This document shows positions 1-6,253 of a DNA stretch of 48,207 nucleotides, in pieces; the stretch's first letter is position 1; each line of letters starts with the position of its first letter. The DNA lies in contig JAGQPW010000020.1 of assembly GCA_020426515.1 (NCBI GenBank), forward strand, positions 1 through 48,207, in the 5' to 3' direction. The DNA comes from Planctomycetaceae bacterium (lineage in GTDB: Bacteria > Planctomycetota > Planctomycetia > Planctomycetales > Planctomycetaceae). The position numbers and the translations under genes are program-made. Under the pieces are notes generated by a model. It saw nothing but the letters and a program-made list of their open reading frames with translations. It did not search any database and was not told where the DNA came from.

Positions 1-21
1 TCCGACTCTGAGATCGCCGGT

Positions 22-83
22 GAATGGACGAGGTTGCTCGGCGTCACTCTGAAATAGTCCGCGACCAACGTGTGAGGCCCCTC
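22..83 (+). repeat. dispersed repeat, left copy flanking the DUF1559 pair
   Basis: Shares the words aatggacgaggtt, then agtccgcgacc or ggtccgcgacc, then gaggcccctc, in the same order with 2242-2292. The segments between the words differ. Both copies are in the same orientation and bracket the lipoprotein/DUF1559 pair at 452-1949. Confidence 0.55.
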
Positions 84-90
84 ACCCCGA

Positions 91-147
91 CCCTCTCCCC
101 CACAATCCGCCACGCTTTGACAACTGCCCTGCGCGTGGGGGAGAGGG
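91..147. repeat. 13-bp perfect inverted repeat
   Basis: ccctctcccccac (91-103) pairs exactly with gtgggggagaggg (135-147) around a 31-nt loop. It lies about 300 bp beyond the 3' end of the minus-strand lipoprotein gene. It has no T-tract, so it looks more like a dispersed palindromic element than an intrinsic terminator. Confidence 0.6.
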
Positions 148-451
148 AGCGAACTTCTTGTGCTGGCTGAGTCCCATCACCACCCCCTCTGCGTTCCTCC
201 GCGTCCTCTGCGGTGAACACTCCTCCGCACCTTCGCGCCGGGGGCCATCGAATGGCCCAGGTCGGTTGACGCTCGCCCCGGCCAATTCTGAGACACAGTG
301 AAGCCTCGCCAGCGACGGAGCTCCCTTCGACGAACGACCGTGTCGCGGCCAGGGCGACACAACTAACAACGCAAGCTGGTATAGCCGACAGGCGTCTCCC
401 AACTCGTCGGCTGCGTCACAATGGAACACGCTCACGCGATCCAGGCCTGCG

Positions 452-919
452 TCACTTCGAATCTAATGCGAAGTCAAACGACTGCGTGGTTTCGCCGGTC
501 AGCTGTGCAGTCAGGCCACTGGTCGAACCGTCATGGTAGCGGCCAGGAATTGGAGGCGGCTGCGGCCCCTGCGGTGTCCCGGCTCCATCCACGGCCCCTT
601 CTTCTGGGGCCGCGCCGCTGAAGAACACGTTGTAGCTCTCGCCGACGGCAGTGTCCTGAATCTGAACGGTGTACCTTCCTTCGTCATCCAACTCTGCGTT
701 GTAGCCGGCTCCTGTCTTGGGAGAGTTCAACCAGATCACTGCGTCTGAAAACGGTTGCCCATCCAAAGTCACCTGACCGGTGACTGTGACGGTCGGCCCG
801 AGAGCCTCACCTCCGCCACAGCCAGCCAGGACGACACAAAACAGGCTCACCATCACAGAATCGATCATCAATGGATGCAGTCTGAACACCGGATTCCTCT
901 CAAGTCGATCGTTTGTCAT
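452..919 (-). CDS. small lipoprotein paired with DUF1559 protein
   Basis: Predicted 155-residue lipoprotein. The start at 919 is preferred: it is an ATG with agaag about 6 nt upstream, 7 nt after the stop of the upstream DUF1559 gene, so the two are very likely co-transcribed. A hydrophobic segment ends in a canonical lipobox (LAG-C34). After it comes a beta-rich domain opening VTGQVTLDGQPFSDAVIWL, the pattern of carboxypeptidase-regulatory/transthyretin-like folds common in planctomycete lipoproteins, followed by a proline-rich segment (PQPPPIPG). The protein is probably anchored in a membrane facing the periplasm. Molecular role unknown. Pairing with DUF1559 proteins is typical of this phylum, and a second pair lies at 10165-11675 in the opposite gene order. 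Confidence 0.8.
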   Translation of the reverse strand: MTNDRLERNPVFRLHPLMIDSVMVSLFCVVLAGCGGGEALGPTVTVTGQVTLDGQPFSDAVIWLNSPKTGAGYNAELDDEGRYTVQIQDTAVGESYNVFFSGAAPEEGAVDGAGTPQGPQPPPIPGRYHDGSTSGLTAQLTGETTQSFDFALDSK

Positions 920-926
920 ATCACTT

Positions 927-1949
927 CTACCATTCCCCAATGACGGAACCGTCATTCATGCTGGCCAGCCGCCGGCAGACCAGTGCATCGGTGTTGTCGC
1001 CCAGGAAACGAACGGCTCCATCCCCCAGCAGAACATGGACGCCACCAACATGGAACGATGTCAAAGGAACGTGGTGGTGGGTATCGCTGGTCCCGTAACT
1101 GACCGATGCCCTCGGATTGGGGCTGCCGTTGACGACCGTCAGACTGGTGCGGATCGGCCAGTTGCAGCTGCTGTTGCATGAGTCGGTCGATCCATCGGTA
1201 TAGAGTGCATTCATTCTGGCCACGCTGTGAGCATTCGAATGCCCGCCAGACCAGCCTGACATATAGTCCGTCTTCACGGAAAACTTCGCGTTGCCGCCCT
1301 GTTCACCAATCGCAATCGAGTTGGATGTCCCGTCAACACAATCGCGAAGCCGCTTACTCTCGCCTCCGCTCAGCAGGCCGGTGTTGTAGGCATAACCGTA
1401 CGGGGTCAGCGGCGTGCGTACGACCGGGAAGCCACGGCCCGCCGGATCGGGGTGGGCTCCCATAATGCCAACGTAATCGTGTGTCTCCGACTTCCAGGGA
1501 GTTGCACCGGACGGGTACTGCGAGCTGGTTTTCGTATCCGGCAGAGTGCTTGACGGACACTGGTATGACGGAACGCGAAACGACTCCCACTTCACCAGGT
1601 TCGCATTGGACGGCTGAACATTCATTCGCCACGTCACGCCCGTCGTGTCAGTACTAAACATGGCAGCCTGATCCATGAACGGCAGGATGCGATACTTCCA
1701 GTTCCCGAGACCGTAATTCGAATCAACGCCGTAGGCCGGGCCGGTCGCCAATGGAAACCCCCGATGGACGTCGTGGTAGTTGTGAAGCGCCAACCCCATC
1801 TGCTTCATGTTGTTCTTGCATGTGCTGCGTCGAGCCGCCTCACGGGCCTGTTGCACAGCGGGTAACAACAGCGCGATCAAAATCGCAATAATCGCAATCA
1901 CTACCAGCAACTCGATTAACGTGAACCCACGGGATCGTGCATAATGCAT
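927..1949 (-). CDS. DUF1559 pseudopilin-like protein
   Basis: 340-residue protein of the planctomycete DUF1559 family. The N terminus is a type IV prepilin signal: a short basic leader, then G|FTLIE with Glu at +5 and a hydrophobic helix, followed by the family signature [11 protein letters not shown] and a conserved CKNN...LALHNYHD segment. The C terminus carries the H-x9-DG box ([16 protein letters not shown]). The start at 1949 gives a leader of normal length and has ggagag 6 nt upstream; a longer frame reaches 2015 but adds non-family residues. It is presumably processed by a prepilin peptidase and held in the membrane by its helix. Family function is not established. First gene of a two-gene unit with the lipoprotein at 452-919. 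Confidence 0.93.
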   Translation of the reverse strand: MHYARSRGFTLIELLVVIAIIAILIALLLPAVQQAREAARRSTCKNNMKQMGLALHNYHDVHRGFPLATGPAYGVDSNYGLGNWKYRILPFMDQAAMFSTDTTGVTWRMNVQPSNANLVKWESFRVPSYQCPSSTLPDTKTSSQYPSGATPWKSETHDYVGIMGAHPDPAGRGFPVVRTPLTPYGYAYNTGLLSGGESKRLRDCVDGTSNSIAIGEQGGNAKFSVKTDYMSGWSGGHSNAHSVARMNALYTDGSTDSCNSSCNWPIRTSLTVVNGSPNPRASVSYGTSDTHHHVPLTSFHVGGVHVLLGDGAVRFLGDNTDALVCRRLASMNDGSVIGEW

Positions 1950-2241
1950 CAGATCTCTCCATGCGAAGTGAGAAGGGGAATCGAATACCTCTCGTCCAAA
2001 GGAACCTTCGGACAATTAACGCAAGACGGTACATCTTGCTTGAATAAGTCAATCTTGATATTCCGGCCCATCGAAGTCTTGTAGATTTGCCGCATTTTTT
2101 TGTACACACGCCGCACACTTCAACGAAGCGGCATTTTACTGACGTCCTGTTGCGGCATCGACTTGGCAGTCATGTTCTGTCTGTGCCGGGTCTCCTTGCT
2201 GACCAACCACCGAGGGGGCCACCGGTTGCTTCTCAGCCAGT

Positions 2242-2292
2242 CAATGGACGAGGTTCCCGAAAATGGTCCGCGACCTCGATACGAGGCCCCTC
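2242..2292 (+). repeat. dispersed repeat, right copy flanking the DUF1559 pair
   Basis: Same ordered words as 22-83 (aatggacgaggtt; gtccgcgacc; gaggcccctc), shortened by about 10 nt between the first two. The following bases (cctccgcgtcctcggcggtgaac) resemble 190-215 near the left copy, so the similarity extends beyond the core. Confidence 0.55.
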
Positions 2293-2569
2293 CGCGTCCT
2301 CGGCGGTGAACTCTTTTCCCCTGCGGAAACCCTCCCGGCGCCAGAGGCCTCACTTCGGGCGAACACTCAGCCAACGCTGTAGCAGCTGCAGGACAAGCTC
2401 CGCGAAATCATCGCAGAGCAGGGGGAGAACATCTCCGAACTCAAGCTCTGTCAGCTCAGGGGAATCGGCGAAGACACGACCGCCCCGGCTCGGGACACCT
2501 GGCAATCCACCACAGAGGGGCTGATGTCAACCGGCCAATTCATCGGGCGAAATCTCAGAAAGCCCTACG

Positions 2570-2602
2570 GGGGGCACTGCTGGACGAACCGGCAGTGCCC
2601 CC
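2570..2602. repeat. strong GC hairpin in spacer
   Basis: gggggcactgc (2570-2580) pairs perfectly with gcagtgccccc (2592-2602). Three further inner pairs, one of them a wobble, leave the loop acgaa. There is no T-tract on either side, so it is not a textbook terminator. It lies in the spacer beyond the 3' end of the minus-strand regulator gene ending at 2816. Confidence 0.7.
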
Positions 2603-2815
2603 AGCCCGCAGTGCCGTTAGCCCGCACTCGTGGTTGCTGTGAATCCGAATTCTTCGGGGCGGTAGGGAGACGAATCCAGACACAGGTACCGTAGTCGCAC
2701 CTTCCACGACACAACAGGGAGAGATGCGGAACGCAACCGGAACGGTCGAACATTCCGCAGGCCTTCGGAAGAGAACCGGTTTTCGGTGCAGCGGAACCGA
2801 TTCAAACAAAGCACC

Positions 2816-3475
2816 TCAATCGGCCTGACCGTTGTCCTTCAGGTTGGACTGGGCCTTCTCAATTGCGGTTGCCCCGCTGTGCGTGTCGTAATCATCACAC
2901 ATGCGAACGATCCGACCATCGCGGAATTCAAAGTACAGATTGATGCGAACGGGGTCACATGGAACCCCCTGCAGACTGCAGCGTTCCATCCAGCGTGCAA
3001 CAACGCTGTTCTCGCCGACGAAATACTCCACGTGCTCGGCTTTTTCTCGCACAAAGAACCCGAAGAACAGATCGAGCCACTGCTGCATTCCTTCGAGACC
3101 TCGCCAAGTCCCGACAAACGGAGTTGAACCAGGGTCACCGGGGCAGATCAATTCGAACTCGGGGGCGTAGAACGACTCGACCTTCGGCAGCATTTTCTCC
3201 TGCAGTTCTTCGAAACACTCCATCCACAGTCTGGCAATTGAGAGAATGTCCAGGGTGAGATCACGACACGAGACCGGCTCGCCCGTCATGGAAAGGGCTT
3301 CGGCGAGATCCTGAACAGTGGCAATATCGAGCGTGCCTCCTTTTTCGGCCTTCCGGACAAGTCGATCCGTGTAGCCCGCCAGCTTTCCGAGTCGATCCTG
3401 AGTCAGCCCGCGTGACAGTCGCTGCGCGCGAAGTTCCCTTCCATTCACCGCGACATATCGTGAGTTGTGCTGCAT
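2816..3475 (-). CDS. XRE-type HTH / SnoaL-like domain protein
   Basis: 219-residue two-domain protein. Residues about 8-60 are an XRE/Cro-type helix-turn-helix (GRELRAQRLSRGLTQDRLG followed by LVRKAEKGGTLDIATVQDLA). The rest, from about residue 75, looks like a SnoaL/NTF2-like alpha+beta cone: a helical start, FYAPEFELICPGDPGSTPFVG, WRGLEGMQQWLDLFF and a closing strand FEFRDGRIVRMCDDYD. SnoaL-like folds bind small ligands or act as cyclases, so a ligand-sensing repressor is a reasonable inference. The ATG at 3475 is preferred over a TTG 33 nt upstream because it places the helix-turn-helix at the N terminus; the ribosome binding site is weak. No adjacent co-directional gene suggests a target. 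Confidence 0.8.
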   Translation of the reverse strand: MQHNSRYVAVNGRELRAQRLSRGLTQDRLGKLAGYTDRLVRKAEKGGTLDIATVQDLAEALSMTGEPVSCRDLTLDILSIARLWMECFEELQEKMLPKVESFYAPEFELICPGDPGSTPFVGTWRGLEGMQQWLDLFFGFFVREKAEHVEYFVGENSVVARWMERCSLQGVPCDPVRINLYFEFRDGRIVRMCDDYDTHSGATAIEKAQSNLKDNGQAD

Positions 3476-3677
3476 TTCCCGGTCCGTTGAGGAGACGGCA
3501 TCTCCCAATCAATCCTGGCATCGCCACATTCAGCGACTCGTCCAGCTGGGCCAACGCCCGGCCAGTCCAGTCGATAACATGTTAGCAGGGATCTTCGGAA
3601 CGGAGAACCGGACTTGCGTCTCCACGAACAGGCCCTCCGAAACCGGAGAGAAAAGACAAAACGTCTCCTCTCCGTAA

Positions 3678-3719
3678 ACAAAAAAACAGGCGACGCCACG
3701 GAGGGGGCATCGCCTGTTT
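3678..3719 (-). terminator. intrinsic terminator of the Flp-like pilin gene
   Basis: Read on the minus strand, a 14-bp stem (3706-3719 with 3684-3697, one mismatch) is followed by an uninterrupted run of seven T. It begins 33 nt after the stop codon of the pilin-like gene, so that gene is probably transcribed alone. Confidence 0.85.
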
Positions 3720-3752
3720 GTCAATTCACCGTATCAGGTCAAGTCAGAGACC

Positions 3753-4082
3753 TTATGGATTAACCTTTGGGCCTTCGACAACGGCGGCGTCGCAAGCGAT
3801 GGCGCACTGGTTGTTGTCGCAGTCATCGACGCCATCGACGAACAAACTGCCGCGAGTATAGGCATGGAGTTGGCCACTCTGATCGAGCTTGTGGAAGCCG
3901 CTGAAGGCGTACGACTGGTTCAGAGAACCAATGGCATCGGCAACGTCGTTCAGTTCGGTGTTGATGGCGTGCTGAACTTCGCTCAGGCCTACAACGAGAC
4001 CGATCACAAGAATCGTGGCGACCAGCACCAACTCAGCAGAGATGATGAAACCGGCTTCATCGTTCAGAAATTGATTCAACAT
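3753..4082 (-). CDS. Flp-like type IVb pilin candidate
   Basis: 109-residue protein: a short N terminus (MLNQFLNDEAG), a 20-residue hydrophobic helix with an embedded Glu (SAELVLVATILVIGLVVGL), an amphipathic segment with NTELNDVADAIGSLNQSY, and a variable C-terminal part with four Cys (DDCDNNQCAIAC). This matches the architecture of Flp/Fap pilins and TadE-type pseudopilins. If cleaved after Gly11, the Glu sits at +6 rather than the usual +5. aaagga stands about 8 nt before the ATG. Monocistronic, with its own terminator. It is the best candidate in the window for the major pilin of the Tad system at 30.1-37.0 kb. Identity as a pilin is inferred from architecture, not from clear sequence identity. 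Confidence 0.65.
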   Translation of the reverse strand: MLNQFLNDEAGFIISAELVLVATILVIGLVVGLSEVQHAINTELNDVADAIGSLNQSYAFSGFHKLDQSGQLHAYTRGSLFVDGVDDCDNNQCAIACDAAVVEGPKVNP

Positions 4083-4186
4083 GGCATGTCCTTTTTGTGT
4101 TTCCCCAATCGATTAAATGACGGCCTTCGACTTGAAAGAGGTTACTCGCCAAGGTTTGAGACCAGAGTAACCGGACCGCCGTGCAA

Positions 4187-4215
4187 CAACGCTGCCATGG
4201 GGTGATGCAGCGTTG
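4187..4215. promoter_or_regulatory. hairpin upstream of the pilin-like gene
   Basis: caacgctgc (4187-4195) pairs perfectly with gcagcgttg (4207-4215) around an 11-nt loop, 105 nt before the pilin-like start at 4082. If transcription begins further upstream it would form in the leader. Role unknown. Confidence 0.4.
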
Positions 4216-4230
4216 CGTTTCCCCCCGGAG

Positions 4231-4516
4231 CAAGCTGCAACTTGCCCGGGGCTGTTTCCGTTGAGCTTTCGCTCATATGTCAACCAGCAGCACCGCACGC
4301 GGAGGCTGGTGAGTCTTCAACAGGACGACTCCGAAGTGCCGTCCCACACACACACTGGAGAGCAGTTGAGTCGGCACCGACAGAGGCCGTCACACGAGAG
4401 GCTGTCACACACACAGCCAACCTCTCGATACCTCTGCGGTCGGAAATTCGATCAGTGCGTCACGACTGACCAAATCCCCTCACAACTCACTGCGTTGCGT
4501 CCGTCAGAACGCCTGC
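4231..4516. repeat. 286-bp duplicated non-coding element, copy 1
   Basis: Aligns almost end to end with 4581-4867, about 350 nt further on and in the same orientation. The start (caagctgcaacttgcc against caagtaacaacttgcc) and the end (ccgtcagaacgcctgc in both) are shared. A ~50-bp core around 4390-4430 (cgagaggctgtcacacacac and flanks) is identical and can fold back on itself. Both copies keep one frame open, but with low-complexity peptides and no start signal. It lies upstream of the pilin-like gene. Confidence 0.85.
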
Positions 4517-4580
4517 GACTCCAAAACACACTTCATGCGGCGTCGCCAGTTCTTAACCCGGCGTCGCCAGCTTCCCCGAA

Positions 4581-4867
4581 CAAGTAACAACTTGCCCGAG
4601 GCAGTCTCTGTTGAGCTTTCGCTCATATGTCATCCAGCAGCACCGCACACGGAGGCTGGTGAGTCTTCAACAGGACGGCCCCGAAGGGCCGTCCCGCACA
4701 CACACAGGAGAGCAGTTGAGTCGGCACCAACGGAGGCCGTCACACGAGAGGCTGTCACACACACAGCCAACCTCTCGATACCTCCGGGGTCGGATATTCG
4801 GTCAGTGCGTCACGACCAACCAAATCCCCACACAACTCACTGCTGTTGCGTCCGTCAGAACGCCTGC
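4581..4867. repeat. 286-bp duplicated non-coding element, copy 2
   Basis: Second copy of the element at 4231-4516, with scattered substitutions and one 1-nt insertion near the end. It contains a perfect 9-bp hairpin with a cgaa loop (4673-4694); the matching position in copy 1 has two mismatches. Between the copies, cggcgtcgccag occurs twice (near 4539 and 4559). Confidence 0.85.
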
Positions 4868-5423
4868 TGCCCGTTTGTCCGGGAGCATCAGGACAGAAAG
4901 CAAAGTCGATGCCAGTGGCACAACCGGCACAACCACCAAACAACACGTATCTCAATACAAAAACAGCAGTTACAAAAACTAAAAACTCACAGGCACACCC
5001 TCTGGACCGGCCCGACTTGTAAGGAAACCCAATCACTTGTGTTCACGTTGTGACGATTCTTCTGAGCACGCTGAACACAACGGTTCCCCCGTTCGTCGGA
5101 GAGGCGTCAGTTGCCGCGATTGCAGCAAGTTCCCGGAAGATGCCCGCAATCGGACATGGTCCGATCAATCTCAAGGCGACGACTGCAACAGTCGCTGGAC
5201 CTCTGTGGGTCAGGACGGCACAACCACTCCAGCCGACGCAGTCACAACGGGCACTGCCGCCGAGAATGTTCGGACTGATTACGGGACCACTCTCGGCGGA
5301 AACACGGCGTCAGGAGCGGAGTGCGGGCGGACCAAATGCGAGCCGGATATGGAGCAAGGAGGCGGTCGACGATTTGTCCGACAGAGAGAGGCTGACTCAA
5401 AACTTGAATTGAGCAGCGGTCGG
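4868..5423. other. spacer with no recognisable gene
   Basis: Two overlapping plus-strand frames cover about 5037-5423. Neither has a ribosome binding site or resembles a known family, and one runs on as antisense through the cyclase gene. A short ACAACC-rich phrase (ggcacaaccggcacaaccac) occurs at 4917-4936. I see nothing else I can support. Confidence 0.5.
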
Positions 5424-6218
5424 TCAGGCTACATCCCACTCTCGCGGCACGAGGGCCACAGCGCGGCACCAGCCGGCACTGGCCGCTTTGATCTTGATCG
5501 GCAGGCACGAGACGAGAAAGCCGTGTGGCCGGGGAATCTGGTCGAGATTGGCGAGCTTCTCAATCTGACAATACTCGCTGGTGATACCCGCGAAGTGAGC
5601 CGGCCAGATGTGTCGACCATCGCCGGTCCGCTGGAAGTCCGACACCATCGACGGAAACGGACGGTCCAGCGTGTAGGCATCGATGCCGATCACCTTCACG
5701 CCCTGGTCCACCAGCCACAGCACCCCCTCACGCCCCAGTCCGGGCTGCGCGAAATAGGACTTCGAATCGATCCGTTTGTCAGCCCCCGTCTGCAGCAGCA
5801 CGATGTCCAGCGGCTGGAGTTGATACTCGATCCGATCGAGAATGCGCCGCAAATCGTCCACCGTGATCTCTTCACCCGCCGCCTTGTCACGGACATCGAT
5901 CACCACCCCTGGCGCGAAGCACCATTCGAGCGGAATCTCGTCAATCCGCTTCGCCGGTTCACCGCCAGATGTGGCGCCGTAGTGGTACGGGGCATCCACG
6001 TGTGTTCCGGTGTGGGTGATCATGTGAACGTCTTCAATCGCCCAGCCCTGACCACTGGACCAGACGAGATCCTCCGGCGTCACACCAAAGAACTGCTGCA
6101 TCTGAGCAAGCCCTTCGCCGCCATGCTCCACGTAGTGAATCGTGCCGGGCAGGGGCTCGCTGATGGCCTCGTTCTCCAGCGGCACACTGAGATCAATCAG
6201 CCGCATTCCATTCAACAT
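5424..6218 (-). CDS. cyclase-family hydrolase (kynurenine formamidase-like)
   Basis: 264-residue protein of the cyclase family (PF04199), metal-dependent hydrolases that include bacterial kynurenine formamidase. The family metal site is present as HTGTHVDAPYH (His69, His73, Asp75, His79), along with LIDLSVPL at the N terminus and IGIDAYTLDRP in the C-terminal half. The ATG at 6218 has ggagg 7 nt upstream. It starts 35 nt after the stop of the molybdopterin oxidoreductase, so the two probably form an operon. No kynurenine-pathway gene lies nearby, so the substrate is open. Length is normal and all the usual metal ligands are visible. Confidence 0.85.
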   Translation of the reverse strand: MLNGMRLIDLSVPLENEAISEPLPGTIHYVEHGGEGLAQMQQFFGVTPEDLVWSSGQGWAIEDVHMITHTGTHVDAPYHYGATSGGEPAKRIDEIPLEWCFAPGVVIDVRDKAAGEEITVDDLRRILDRIEYQLQPLDIVLLQTGADKRIDSKSYFAQPGLGREGVLWLVDQGVKVIGIDAYTLDRPFPSMVSDFQRTGDGRHIWPAHFAGITSEYCQIEKLANLDQIPRPHGFLVSCLPIKIKAASAGWCRAVALVPREWDVA

Positions 6219-6253
6219 CGCTGCCTCCGTGCAGTTTTCAATTCAACCGGATG

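Larger units (their letters stand above)
1..451. other. gene-free left edge of the window
   Basis: No convincing gene. Open frames here have no family resemblance, no ribosome binding site and a repeat-derived composition. The stretch holds one copy of a dispersed repeat (22-83), a 13-bp inverted repeat (91-147) and a phrase near 185-215 (ctgcgttcctccgcgtcctc) of a kind that recurs in bacterial spacers. It lies downstream of the lipoprotein gene that ends at 452. Confidence 0.6.
1950..2815. other. 866-bp spacer with repeats and a degenerate open frame
   Basis: No credible intact gene. The 5' side of the DUF1559 gene is AT-richer (2030-2110) and could hold its promoter. A dispersed repeat copy lies at 2242-2292 and a strong hairpin at 2570-2602. 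From about 2379 to 2690 a plus-strand frame stays open and begins with a helical, charged stretch (LQDKLREIIAEQGENISELK), but it follows a stop directly and has no start codon or ribosome binding site. It may be a remnant of a lost gene or chance. Confidence 0.5.

Noticed and set aside
82-435. 117-codon minus-strand open frame at the left edge
   Set aside because: Covers repeats and an inverted repeat; no family resemblance or translation signal.
4390-4430. CRISPR-like repetition in the cacacacac-rich stretches
   Set aside because: Only two copies of a long element with no regular spacers; simple CA runs explain the pattern. No cas genes are present.
4213-5053. Open frames within both copies of the 286-bp element
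   Set aside because: Repetitive Thr/His/Arg-rich peptides without start signals. Both copies stay open in one frame, but there is no sign of codon-level selection by eye.
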